NCBI RefSeq assembly: GCF_020905335.1
Contig: NZ_JAJJMN010000001.1
Coordinates: 1,736,001-1,800,000 of the forward strand
Source of the DNA: Flavobacterium lipolyticum
Lineage (GTDB): Bacteria > Bacteroidota > Bacteroidia > Flavobacteriales > Flavobacteriaceae
Direction of reading: 5' to 3'
Length of the DNA stretch: 64,000 nucleotides
Positions 7,663 through 15,680 of this stretch are shown here, one piece after another (within the stretch, counting starts at the first letter, position 1; each line of letters begins with the position of its first letter). The notes under the pieces are model-generated. The model was not told the origin of the DNA. It searched no databases and saw only the letters and a list, made by a program, of their open reading frames with translations. Position numbers and translations under genes: made by a program.

Positions 7663-8715
7663 ACCGATCCGAAGTCTCGTGATCAAAGATTGTAAAATTC
7701 CGTAGGAATGGGGTATTTTGTAGCAACGGATTTCAATCCGTTGATCGATAAAACGACCATAATTCAAAAAGTTCCATAGGAACGAAACATATTAAATGCG
7801 ATCTTTTGCAAAACCTAAAAATATGAACCGATCCGATGGATCTTTAAACCTCGTTGTCGAATATTTTTTAAACCGGATTAAAATCCGGCCCTACAATATT
7901 GGTCGAGCCGAAGGCACTTTCTTAAAGATTACAAATTCCGTAGGAATGACCTCTTTTGTAGCAACGGATTTTAATCCGTTGATCAATAAAAAAACCATAA
8001 TTCAAAAAGTTCCATAGGAACGAAGCATATTAAAATGCGATCTTTTGCAAAATCTAAAAATATAAACCGATCTGATGGATCTTTAAACCTCGTTGTCGAA
8101 TATTTTTAAACCGGATTAAAATCCGGCCCTACAATATTGGTCGAGCCGAAGGTTCTTTCTTAAAGATTACAAATTCCGTAGGAATGACCTCTTTTGTAGC
8201 AACGGATTTTAATCCGTTGATTAATAAAAACAACCATAATTCAAAAAGTTCCATAGAAATGAAACATATTAAAATGCGATTTTTTACAAAACCTAAAAAT
8301 ATAAACCGATCTGATGGATCTTTAAATCCCCTTATCGAATATTTTTAAACCGGATTAAAATCCGGCCCTACAATATTGGTCGAGCCGAAGGCACTTTCTT
8401 AAAAATTACAAATTCCGTAGGAATGACCTCTTTTGTAGCAACGGATTTTAATCCGTTGATCAATGAAAAAACCATAATTCAAAAAGTTCCATAGGAACGA
8501 AACATATTAAATGCGATCTTTCGCAAAACCTAAAAATATAAACCGATCCGATGGATCTTTAAACCCCATTGTCGAATATTTTTAAACCGGATTAAAATCC
8601 GGCCCTACAATATTGGTCGAGCCGAAGGCACTTTCTTAAAAATTAAAAATTCCGTAGGAATGACCTCTTTTGTAGCAACGGATTTTAATCCGTTGATCAA
8701 TAAAAAAACCATATT
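7657..8715. repeat. BIME-like tandem array of REP palindromes, period about 238 bp
   Basis: This stretch without a gene holds a repeated unit. The palindrome AACGGATT-TT/TC-AATCCGTT occurs at 7725, 7963, 8201, 8440 and 8677 (spacing 238, 238, 239, 237), each preceded by GTAG plus one base. A second palindrome, CCGGATT-AA-AATCCGG, occurs at 7873, 8111, 8350 and 8587 and is followed by CC-CTAC, so on the - strand it too is preceded by GTAG. Each unit therefore contains two opposed REP-like hairpins. Each also has 13-nt palindromes: GTTCC-ATA-GGAAC (7771, 8009, a degenerate copy at 8248, 8486), ATTCC-GTA-GGAAT and GATCC-GAT-GGATC. Copies are nearly identical, indicating recent amplification. Confidence 0.92.
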
Positions 8716-8757
8716 AAAATAAGAGCCATTTAATCAAAGCCTAAAAAATAACAAACC

Positions 8758-9489
8758 ATGAAACCACAATACCTTTTCCTTCTCTCTCTTGTAATCGCCT
8801 GTCAAAAACCAAAATCCGAATCGCAGATAGTAGGTGTCCATTCTGAAAACAAAGTTGAAAATGCAATTCCCGCTAAAGAAAAATTCTTGAAAACGGATAC
8901 CATAACAATCAGCGATGAGGAAGAAATCTCAGCAAACAGCTATATTCTTGCGCATCTTATCAGCCAAAAGGCAGATAAAGACAGTATCATAACCGGAAAT
9001 TACCAACTTGATTTTTATCAAAATAAAACCAAAACTGTTTCTTCAAAAATCTCTATTAAAGGAATCGAAAAAGGTTCGGAATGGGGGGCTTCTTTTGGAT
9101 TGACTTCAGCCACGGCTAAAAACTCTCCGTTTGTTCATCTTAGTTTTGGATATCCTGCTTGCGGTTATAGTCAGAACAACTATTTATATTATCTGAAAAA
9201 TAAAAACATACAATTGGTTCACGAATGGTCAAGCATGTCCGATAGTGGCTGGGGCGGCTGGGTTGAATTCGGAAATCCTTCTGCAAAAACGGATCCGGAT
9301 TCCTTCTACTGCAAAACAGTTTTCTTTGAACCCGATGACAATGACGAGAATATGGGAACTGTTAAATACTCCGATTCAACGATTTTTCGCTTGATTGGAA
9401 ATCAGTGGAAAAAGCAGCTACTTACCAAGGAAAACCAAACCTATTTTGAGAAAAAAATGAGTTTTGATGAATTCCACAGTCAAAAATAA
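8758..9489 (+). CDS. hypothetical lipoprotein
   Basis: 243 residues. The signal peptide MKPQYLFLLSLVIAC ends in a lipobox with Cys15, so the mature protein is probably anchored in an outer or inner membrane leaflet. The rest is a soluble domain with WGASFGLTSATAKNS, a Cys in FGYPACGYSQNNYLYY and a Ser/Trp-rich stretch (WSSMSDSGWGGWVEFG). I recognise no family. The gene sits directly after the REP array, and the AACAAACC before its ATG shows no strong ribosome-binding site, as is common in this phylum. Confidence 0.7.
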   Translation: MKPQYLFLLSLVIACQKPKSESQIVGVHSENKVENAIPAKEKFLKTDTITISDEEEISANSYILAHLISQKADKDSIITGNYQLDFYQNKTKTVSSKISIKGIEKGSEWGASFGLTSATAKNSPFVHLSFGYPACGYSQNNYLYYLKNKNIQLVHEWSSMSDSGWGGWVEFGNPSAKTDPDSFYCKTVFFEPDDNDENMGTVKYSDSTIFRLIGNQWKKQLLTKENQTYFEKKMSFDEFHSQK

Positions 9490-9538
9490 AGGATCAAAAA
9501 CGGACCTTATTCAAATTCTTTCTTAGGTAAATAATTTC

Positions 9539-9546
9539 TAACTTTG
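9539..9546 (+). promoter_or_regulatory. Bacteroidota -7 promoter box of fumarase
   Basis: TAACTTTG fits TAnnTTTG and lies 14 bp before the fumarase ATG at 9561, so the transcript leader must be very short. No convincing -33 TTTG is seen at the expected distance. Confidence 0.5.
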
Positions 9547-9560
9547 TAAAAAACAAAACA

Positions 9561-11165
9561 ATGATTGATTTTATATACCAGGACCCTTATCCTATTTTGA
9601 AGGATGATACGCAATACCGCAAAATCACCTCTGATTTTGTAAAAGTAGAGCAATTTGGACAACGTGAAGTTTTAACTGTTGACCCAAAAGGATTAGAATT
9701 ATTGGCTGAAGAAGCCCTTACGGATGTTTCGTTCATGCTTAGAACAACGCATTTACAAAAATTAAGAAATATTCTTGACGATCCAGAAGCTACAGATAAC
9801 GATCGTTTTGTAGCTTATAATTTATTGCAAAATGCATCTGTTGCTGCCGAAGGTCAGTTGCCAAGCTGTCAGGATACCGGAACGGCTATTGTAATGGCAA
9901 AAAAAGGGGAAAGCATTTTTACAGGTGTTGATGATGCTGAATGGTTAAGCAGAGGAATTTTCAATACGTATCAAAAGCGCAACCTTCGTTATTCTCAAAT
10001 TGTTCCGATTTCGATGTTTGAAGAAAAAAATTCAGGCTCAAATCTTCCGGCGCAAATTGATATCTACGCCAAAAAAGGAGCTTCTTATGAGTTTTTATTC
10101 ATGGCAAAAGGTGGCGGCTCTGCGAATAAAACCTACTTGTACCAACAAACAAAATCTTTATTAAATGATAAATCTATGGATGCTTTCATCCGTACGAAAA
10201 TCAAAGATTTAGGAACATCGGCTTGTCCTCCGTATCACCTGGCTTTAGTAATTGGAGGAACTTCTGCGGAAGCAAATCTAAGTGCTGTAAAAAAAGCCTC
10301 TGCCGGTTATTATGACAACCTGCCAACTTCAGGAAATATGGCCGGTCAGGCGTTTCGTGATTTAGAATGGGAAGAGCGTGTTCAGAAAATCTGTCAGGAA
10401 AGTGCTATTGGTGCTCAGTTTGGTGGAAAATATTTCACGCATGACGTTCGTGTAATTCGTTTGCCTCGTCACGCAGCTTCTTGTCCGGTTGGATTGGGAG
10501 TTTCTTGTTCAGCCGACAGAAATATTAAAGGGAAGATTACCAAAGACGGAATCTTCGTGGAACAATTGGAAGTAAATCCAAAGCAATTTTTACCGGAAAC
10601 TGCCCCGCACTTAGAAGCGCCTGTTGAAATTGATTTAGATCAGCCGATGACCGATATTCTGGCCAAATTATCTCAATATCCAATTAAAACCCGTTTAAAA
10701 CTTAACGGAACTGTAATTGTAGCCCGTGATATTGCACATGCCAAAATCATGGAATTATTGGAAGCTGGTAAACCGATGCCGGAGTACTTTAAAAATCATC
10801 CTGTTTATTACGCCGGACCTGCAAAAACACCCGAAGGAATGGCTTCAGGAAGTTTTGGACCGACCACTGCGGGACGTATGGACGTTTATGTAGACGAGTT
10901 TCAAAAACATGGAGGCAGTATGGTCATGCTGGCCAAAGGAAACCGTACCAAACAGGTAACAGATGCCTGTCAAAAATATGGCGGATTCTATCTAGGTTCT
11001 ATTGGAGGTCCTGCCGCTATTTTAGCACAAGACAACATCCTAAAAGTTGAAGTCGTAGATTTTGAAGAATTAGGAATGGAAGCGGTTCGTAAAATTACCG
11101 TTAAAGATTTCCCGGCTTTTATTATTACGGATGATAAAGGAAATGATTTTTTTGAAAATCTGTAG
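9561..11165 (+). CDS. fumarate hydratase, class I (iron-sulfur)
   Basis: 534 residues, the usual length for class I fumarase with fused alpha and beta domains. It converts fumarate and malate in the TCA cycle. Cysteines expected to hold the [4Fe-4S] cluster are visible in [13 protein letters not shown], in [18 protein letters not shown] and further on. The C-terminal beta domain carries [20 protein letters not shown], which is characteristic. Cytoplasmic. It has its own promoter box and is followed by a strong bidirectional terminator, so it is monocistronic. Confidence 0.94.
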   Translation: MIDFIYQDPYPILKDDTQYRKITSDFVKVEQFGQREVLTVDPKGLELLAEEALTDVSFMLRTTHLQKLRNILDDPEATDNDRFVAYNLLQNASVAAEGQLPSCQDTGTAIVMAKKGESIFTGVDDAEWLSRGIFNTYQKRNLRYSQIVPISMFEEKNSGSNLPAQIDIYAKKGASYEFLFMAKGGGSANKTYLYQQTKSLLNDKSMDAFIRTKIKDLGTSACPPYHLALVIGGTSAEANLSAVKKASAGYYDNLPTSGNMAGQAFRDLEWEERVQKICQESAIGAQFGGKYFTHDVRVIRLPRHAASCPVGLGVSCSADRNIKGKITKDGIFVEQLEVNPKQFLPETAPHLEAPVEIDLDQPMTDILAKLSQYPIKTRLKLNGTVIVARDIAHAKIMELLEAGKPMPEYFKNHPVYYAGPAKTPEGMASGSFGPTTAGRMDVYVDEFQKHGGSMVMLAKGNRTKQVTDACQKYGGFYLGSIGGPAAILAQDNILKVEVVDFEELGMEAVRKITVKDFPAFIITDDKGNDFFENL

Positions 11166-11314
11166 ACTAAGGTTCTAAGGTACTGAGATACTAAGATTCT
11201 AAGTCTTCTTAAACAATAAAAAACCGCCTTAGGGCGGTTTTGTTTTTACTAAGTATTATCCTTTGAACCTTTGCGTCTCAGTACCTAAGTACCTCAGAAT
11301 CTTAGAACCTTAGT
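11166..11314. repeat. inverted CTAAGGTT-word arrays around a terminator
   Basis: The + strand left arm (11166-11204) is built of degenerate words such as CTAAGGTTCTAAGGTACTGAG. The right arm (about 11274-11314) carries the same words inverted, ending with AGAACCTTAGT. The two arms can pair over about 40 bp around the hairpin at 11220-11241. The arms reach both flanking stop codons: the fumarase TAG at 11163-11165, and the PAS gene stop at 11310-11312, which lies inside the right arm. Confidence 0.8.
11220..11241. terminator. bidirectional intrinsic terminator
   Basis: Perfect 9-bp stem AAAACCGCC / GGCGGTTTT with loop TTAG, followed by T-rich sequence on + and T-rich sequence on - (AATAAAAAACC upstream). 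It separates convergent fumarase and PAS genes. Confidence 0.85.
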
Positions 11315-11807
11315 CCAATTCTTCACTTTCGAAAGCAATGAAATGCGACAACTGTCCTTTTAAATTAAAAACAGGAAGTGCATTGATTTTACATTTATAA
11401 GTTCTGCCATCTTTTCTGTAGTTTTCAATTGTTTTTTCAAAAGGAATTCGTTGCTGAATGGCTTCTTTTATTTCTTTAAGTACTACTTTTGAAGTTGCCG
11501 GTCCCTGAAACATCTTCGGAGTTTTACCCAAAACTTCTTCTTCCTTATAACCTGTCATTTTTCTGATTCCATTTGAAGCAAAAACGATCTTCAAATCCAA
11601 ATCGGTAACCAGAACTACTTCATTTTTTATCCGTTCTTCAATTTCCAGATTTTTAGCGTCCCAGATAAACTGAGTCGAAATTTTATTCACTTTCTTTACA
11701 TCCGTAAGAATCGCTTTTAATTCTTTTAAATGTTCACAATGAAAATCCCAAGCCATAATAGGGACTGAATTACGATGAGAAACTTCTTCAAATTTATTCG
11801 TTTTCAT
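11310..11807 (-). CDS. PAS-domain sensory protein
   Basis: 165 residues dominated by one PAS fold (about residues 50-160): VLVTDLDLKIVFASNGIRKMTGYKEEEVLGKTPKMFQG is the classic PAS core, with the ENYRKDGRTYKCKINALPVF beta-strands of the PAC part. No kinase, GGDEF or helix-turn-helix output domain is attached. It may therefore act through protein-protein contact, or as a sensor whose partner is encoded elsewhere. The opening CEHLKELKAIL segment is helical. The ligand is unknown; LOV photosensor NCRFLQ is not present, so it is not a standard LOV domain. Confidence 0.82.
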   Translation of the reverse strand: MKTNKFEEVSHRNSVPIMAWDFHCEHLKELKAILTDVKKVNKISTQFIWDAKNLEIEERIKNEVVLVTDLDLKIVFASNGIRKMTGYKEEEVLGKTPKMFQGPATSKVVLKEIKEAIQQRIPFEKTIENYRKDGRTYKCKINALPVFNLKGQLSHFIAFESEELD

Positions 11808-11906
11808 TGTGAATGATTCAATGTTAATGTACTGTTACTCTCAAAGGTAGAAAGAAAATTCATCATAAAAGAACAAATTACATGATTTAATTATTCCTTA
11901 ATGCAA

Positions 11907-12989
11907 TTAGAAGGAAAATTTAAGTTGTACTACTACTGCCTTTTTTTCTTCTGTATTTAAATTGTTCAGAGAAATGCCAAGCAATCGAACCGAATCTTTC
12001 ATTCGTTCCTGATACAGAAGCTCCTCTACGGTCTCTAAAATCAAACTTTTATCGGAAATAAAGTATGGCAGCGTTTTACTGCGTGTTTGTTGCGTAAAAT
12101 CGCTGTATTTGATTTTAAGCGTCACGGTCTTACCCGAGATGTTATACTTTTTTAATCGTTTTTCTAAAGATGCTGCAATCTTTTCAAGCTGTTCGAGCAT
12201 AAAAATTTCAGAGGATAAGTTGACATCGAAGGTGTGCTCTGCCGCAACTGACTTAGTTACACGAGACGCTTTTACTTCACTATTATGAATTCCGCGAACC
12301 ACATTGTAATAAAAAGCCCCCGATTTTCCGAAATGTTTCTCCAAAAACGCTACTTCTTTGCTCTTAAGATCTGCTCCTGTAAAGATTCCCAATTGGTACA
12401 TTTTTTCGGTGGTCACTTTTCCAACACCATAAAACTTCCGAATGGGCAGTTCTTCCAAAAAGCTTAAAACCTCGTCCGGATTAACGGTTTTCTGTCCATT
12501 TGGTTTGTTAACATCCGATGCAATTTTCGCTACAAACTTATTAATCGAAATTCCCGCAGAGGCCGTGAGCCCTACTTCATTCAAAATTCGGAGTCTAATT
12601 TCCTGTGCAAGCAAACTTGCGCTTGGGTTGCCTTTCTTGTTTTGTGTCACATCAAGATAAGCTTCGTCCAGCGAAAGAGGTTCAACCAGATCGGTGTAGT
12701 CATGAAATATTTTATGAATTTTATTCGAGATCTCTTTGTAACGCTCAAATCGCGGACGAACGAAAATAATTTCCGGACAATATTTTTTGGCCAGAACACC
12801 ACTTATGGCACTTCGTACACCAAACTTTCGCGCTTCGTAACTCGCAGCCGAGACTACGCCTCTATTCTCCGATCCGCCAACAGCAACAGGTTTTCCGCGC
12901 AAAGCGGGATTATCCATCTGCTCTACTGAAGCATAAAAAGCATCCATATCAATATGAATGATTTTTCGATATGTAGGCGTTTCAGACAT
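11907..12989 (-). CDS. dinB: DNA polymerase IV (Y-family)
   Basis: 360 residues, the normal DinB length. It starts with IIHIDMDAFYASVEQMDNP, holding the first catalytic Asp pair, followed by SYEARKFGVRS and PLSLDEAYLDVT with the second acidic pair. The little-finger domain ends in ISLNNLN and then a short tail (VVVQLKFSF), which could act as a sliding-clamp binding motif. It performs error-prone bypass of damaged DNA templates. It lies on the opposite strand from the metallophosphoesterase; no LexA-type operator was recognised upstream. Confidence 0.94.
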   Translation of the reverse strand: MSETPTYRKIIHIDMDAFYASVEQMDNPALRGKPVAVGGSENRGVVSAASYEARKFGVRSAISGVLAKKYCPEIIFVRPRFERYKEISNKIHKIFHDYTDLVEPLSLDEAYLDVTQNKKGNPSASLLAQEIRLRILNEVGLTASAGISINKFVAKIASDVNKPNGQKTVNPDEVLSFLEELPIRKFYGVGKVTTEKMYQLGIFTGADLKSKEVAFLEKHFGKSGAFYYNVVRGIHNSEVKASRVTKSVAAEHTFDVNLSSEIFMLEQLEKIAASLEKRLKKYNISGKTVTLKIKYSDFTQQTRSKTLPYFISDKSLILETVEELLYQERMKDSVRLLGISLNNLNTEEKKAVVVQLKFSF

Positions 12990-13064
12990 ACTACAAATTT
13001 AAAGAGGAAAGGCACAAAATGCGTCGAAAATAATCATAAAAATAACCCCTTAAAATTCATTCCA

Positions 13065-13140
13065 AATCTCAAATTCCAAATTCCAAATTCCAAATTTCAC
13101 ATTTTACATTCCACATCTCACATTTCACATATAACAATTC
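13065..13140. repeat. AAATTCCAAATTCC / CACATTTCACATT word repeats
   Basis: Low-complexity spacer made of AAATTCC-type words (about 13068-13096) that grade into CACATTTCACATTCC-type words. It lies between the divergent dinB and phosphoesterase genes. It resembles the other word-repeat spacers in this window in design but not in sequence. Confidence 0.65.
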
Positions 13141-13197
13141 AAATCACACCCTTTGTAAAGATTCTCAAGTTAATAGTCTCAAACGAATCCTTTTCGT

Positions 13198-13205
13198 TAT
13201 TTTTG
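13198..13205 (+). promoter_or_regulatory. Bacteroidota -7 box of the phosphoesterase gene
   Basis: TATTTTTG fits TAnnTTTG and lies 23 bp before the ATG at 13229. Confidence 0.4.
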
Positions 13206-13228
13206 TATTTCTACATTAAAGAATTAAA

Positions 13229-13963
13229 ATGCGAACATTTGTTATAGGCGACATACACGGCGGATTACTCGCGCTTGAACAAGTGATGAAAAAAGCCAAA
13301 GTTACCACACAAGATACTCTTATTTTTTTAGGCGATTATGTTGACGGATGGAGCCAATCTCCGCAAGTAATTGAATATTTAATGGACTTAAAAAGTAAGC
13401 AAAATTGCATTTGCATCAGAGGAAATCACGATGAACTGCTTTTGTCCTGGTTTAAAAGCAAAACAGAAGACGTTGACGAAACTTTATGGTTCAAACATGG
13501 TGGTGAAGCGACTGTTCTGGCTTACGAAAAACTGAGTGCGGAAGAAAAACAGACACATATCGCTTTCCTCGAATCATTGGAAGACTATTACCTTGACGAT
13601 CAAAACCGATTATTTGTTCACGCAGGTTTTACCAATCTGAATGGCGTCAAATATGAATATTTTCCAAAATTATTCTATTGGGACAGAACACTTTGGGAAA
13701 CTGCTCTTTCATTAGATCCTACTTTAAAAATCGGTGATGTACTTTATCCTAAGCGTTTTACGTTGTATAAAGAAATCTATATCGGACATACTCCTGTGAC
13801 CCGAATTGGCGAAACAACACCTGTACAAAAAGCAAATATATGGAACGTTGATACTGGTGCCGCTTTTAAAGGCCCGTTGACTATTTTAAACGTCGACACT
13901 AAAGATTTCTGGCAGAGCGAACCGTTAAATGAACTGTATTTCTCTGAAAAAGGTAGGAATTAA
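13229..13963 (+). CDS. calcineurin-like metallophosphoesterase (PPP-type)
   Basis: 244 residues with the full metallophosphoesterase signature: GDIHG (7-11), GDYVDG (35-40) and GNHDE (65-69), then two later His-containing strands (FVHAGF and IYIGHTP). This is the bacterial serine/threonine phosphatase / diadenosine tetraphosphatase (ApaH, PrpA-like) arrangement. It hydrolyses phosphoester bonds using two metal ions in the cytoplasm. Sequence alone cannot decide between a protein phosphatase and a dinucleoside polyphosphate hydrolase. The gene stands alone behind its own -7 box. Confidence 0.85.
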   Translation: MRTFVIGDIHGGLLALEQVMKKAKVTTQDTLIFLGDYVDGWSQSPQVIEYLMDLKSKQNCICIRGNHDELLLSWFKSKTEDVDETLWFKHGGEATVLAYEKLSAEEKQTHIAFLESLEDYYLDDQNRLFVHAGFTNLNGVKYEYFPKLFYWDRTLWETALSLDPTLKIGDVLYPKRFTLYKEIYIGHTPVTRIGETTPVQKANIWNVDTGAAFKGPLTILNVDTKDFWQSEPLNELYFSEKGRN

Positions 13964-13976
13964 CTCCTAAAAATAC

Positions 13977-13984
13977 TATTTTTG
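13977..13984 (+). promoter_or_regulatory. Bacteroidota -7 box of the secreted beta-barrel-like gene
   Basis: TATTTTTG fits TAnnTTTG and lies 30 bp before the ATG at 14015, in the short spacer after the phosphoesterase stop. Confidence 0.45.
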
Positions 13985-14014
13985 CACTTTAAAAAATAAT
14001 TAAAATTTATATTT

Positions 14015-14545
14015 ATGAAAAAGGTAATTACACTTTTGTTTTTAGTATCATTTGGATTCACACAAGCACAAGAGGCTTTTAAAGGAAAAGGAGATATTAA
14101 AGTGAGTGTTGGTGCTAACATACAAAATGGTGGTTCTGGAATTCAGGGTTCGGTAGATTTTGGTCTTGGAGAAAATTTCTCTTTTGGCTTTGTAGCCAAT
14201 TATTTATTAGGAGTAGACAACTTTAATGGTTTCTATCATAACAATCCAACTCCATACACTGATTTAAAACCTGACTTTAGTGACCGTTTTGATGCTAAAG
14301 CCAGAATTAATGCTAACCTAAGCAGTGTCATTGGGGTTAAACAATTGGATGTTTACCCTGGTTTAAGTTTAGGATTGCGCAACTTTGGAGGTCATGTTGG
14401 CGGACGTTATTTCTTTACGGACGGATTTGGTGTTTTCACAGAGATTGGATTTCCAATTGCAAAATACGGAAACAACAAGGATGTATTTGATCATTTAAAC
14501 AATCAGGCAACTTTTAGTTTAGGAGCTTCATTCAATTTACAGTAA
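14015..14545 (+). CDS. secreted outer-membrane-like protein (possibly DUF6646)
   Basis: 176 residues. The N-terminal signal peptide MKKVITLLFLVSFGFTQA ends in a typical AQA cleavage site. The mature part is rich in alternating hydrophobic/aromatic strands (SVDFGLGENFSFGFVANYLL, YPGLSLGLRNFGGHVGGRYFF) and ends in a strand finishing FNLQ, as in small eight-strand beta-barrels. It resembles the Flavobacteria-specific family I remember as DUF6646, but this is not certain. Probable location is the outer membrane. Function unknown. A strong terminator follows at 14626. Confidence 0.72.
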   Translation: MKKVITLLFLVSFGFTQAQEAFKGKGDIKVSVGANIQNGGSGIQGSVDFGLGENFSFGFVANYLLGVDNFNGFYHNNPTPYTDLKPDFSDRFDAKARINANLSSVIGVKQLDVYPGLSLGLRNFGGHVGGRYFFTDGFGVFTEIGFPIAKYGNNKDVFDHLNNQATFSLGASFNLQ

Positions 14546-14625
14546 GCGCAACGGATAAGAAAATACAAGTTTTATTTAAAGCCGTATTTCCTCTGAAATT
14601 GTCCGAGAGCAAAATTTATAAAGTC

Positions 14626-14653
14626 AAAAAACCGCCTAGATGGGCGGTTTTTT
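14626..14653. terminator. bidirectional intrinsic terminator
   Basis: AAAAAACCGCC pairs with GGCGGTTTTTT around a short TAGATG loop. It lies between the convergent beta-barrel-like gene and the SAM-hydrolase-like gene, with T-runs on both strands. Confidence 0.85.
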
Positions 14654-14656
14654 ATT

Positions 14657-15547
14657 TTATCTGCTTAGCAAAATACTCCAATGAGCTCCGCTAAACACTT
14701 TATACTTTTCTGAAAAATTCCCCTGATTGACTGCAAGCGAGAAGTTTAAAAGACTGTTGAAGTAACAAACAGCTGCACCAATTACTGCTTCACCAAATGT
14801 ATTTACTAACTTTAGTTTTCCTTCGTATACTTTTTCAGCACCATTAAAAACCTGAACTCTCACGACATCTCCCGCTTTCAAGCCTAATTTTTCAGCGGTC
14901 TTTTTATCGATATTTGTCCATACATTTCCATATTGAATATCCAAAACCGGAATACCGCCCTTAATAACTCCATTTTCTAAAACCGGTTTCTGATAATCAA
15001 TTTTCACCACTTCATTAGGCAGCTTAGGCCCTACTTCTTCAAATGCAATCGTTTTTGAGGCTAAACGTGCTCCGGTAAAAGCATATACATCGCGTCCATG
15101 AAAGGTATACGATTCATTTGAATTTTGGCGACGGTTTTGTACTTCATCAATTTCGCGAATTTCCTGAATCCCAAGTTGTTCTGCAATTAAAGTCAAGGTT
15201 CCGTTATCGGGAGTCACAAAATAATGTCCTGATTTGGTGAGTAAAACTACAGAATGTCTTGCGGTTCCCACTCCCGGATCACAAACAGATACAAATACAG
15301 TTCCTGCAGGATAGTACTGTGCGGCTTGTGACAAGCGATAAGCGGCCTCCCAAATATTGTATGCCGGAATTTCGTGGGTCAGATCAAATATTTTTAAATC
15401 TGTTGAAACTCCTATTGCCACACCTTTCATTGCTGATACTGCTCCATCTTTCAACCCAAAATCGGACTGAAAAACCAGCACGTTGTTCTGAGAAAAACTA
15501 CTAAAACTAATGGCATACAAAAAAAACAATAAGTACAATTTCATCAT
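14657..15547 (-). CDS. SAM hydroxide adenosyltransferase family protein (DUF62) with signal peptide
   Basis: 296 residues. After an apparent signal peptide (MMKLYLLFFLYAISFSSFSQ), the whole DUF62 / SAM-dependent chlorinase-fluorinase fold follows. Landmarks are VFQSDFGLKDGAVSAMKG, FVSVCDPGVGT, FVTPDNGTLT and FHGRDVYAFTGARLA, then the C-terminal beta-barrel (GNVWTNIDKK). Known members convert SAM with water to adenosine and methionine; fluorinase/chlorinase activity needs an insertion that I do not see. The signal peptide is odd because SAM is a cytoplasmic metabolite. It may be a periplasmic enzyme acting on imported SAM or on something else, or the leader may be a misread. Confidence 0.83.
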   Translation of the reverse strand: MMKLYLLFFLYAISFSSFSQNNVLVFQSDFGLKDGAVSAMKGVAIGVSTDLKIFDLTHEIPAYNIWEAAYRLSQAAQYYPAGTVFVSVCDPGVGTARHSVVLLTKSGHYFVTPDNGTLTLIAEQLGIQEIREIDEVQNRRQNSNESYTFHGRDVYAFTGARLASKTIAFEEVGPKLPNEVVKIDYQKPVLENGVIKGGIPVLDIQYGNVWTNIDKKTAEKLGLKAGDVVRVQVFNGAEKVYEGKLKLVNTFGEAVIGAAVCYFNSLLNFSLAVNQGNFSEKYKVFSGAHWSILLSR

Positions 15548-15637
15548 GATTTTTTTTAGGATTACTGAACAAACAAACTTACAAAAAGCGGTCTAACTGT
15601 GATATACAAAAATTACATTTGAGAACTTCATAAAAAA

Positions 15638-15656
15638 ACCCCGCAAATTGCGGGGT
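15638..15656 (-). terminator. intrinsic terminator of the M4 protease gene
   Basis: ACCCCGCA / TGCGGGGT with a 3-nt loop. On the - strand it is followed by a run of seven T, the correct orientation to end transcription from the protease gene that stops at 15681. Confidence 0.85.
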
Positions 15657-15680
15657 CTTTCGTTCTTTAAATTAACATTT

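Noticed and set aside
7796..8017. 73-residue open frame in the 7.7-8.7 kb array
   Set aside because: It reads through the REP units; its residues (SDGSLNLVV, FNRIKIRPY-type) are translations of the hairpins, not a protein.
7663..8757. CRISPR array
   Set aside because: Units are about 238 bp and near-identical along their whole length; there are no short repeats with unique spacers and no cas genes.
14657..15547. Fluorinase or chlorinase activity
   Set aside because: The fold is shared, but I see no halogenase-type insertion; hydrolase is the safer call.
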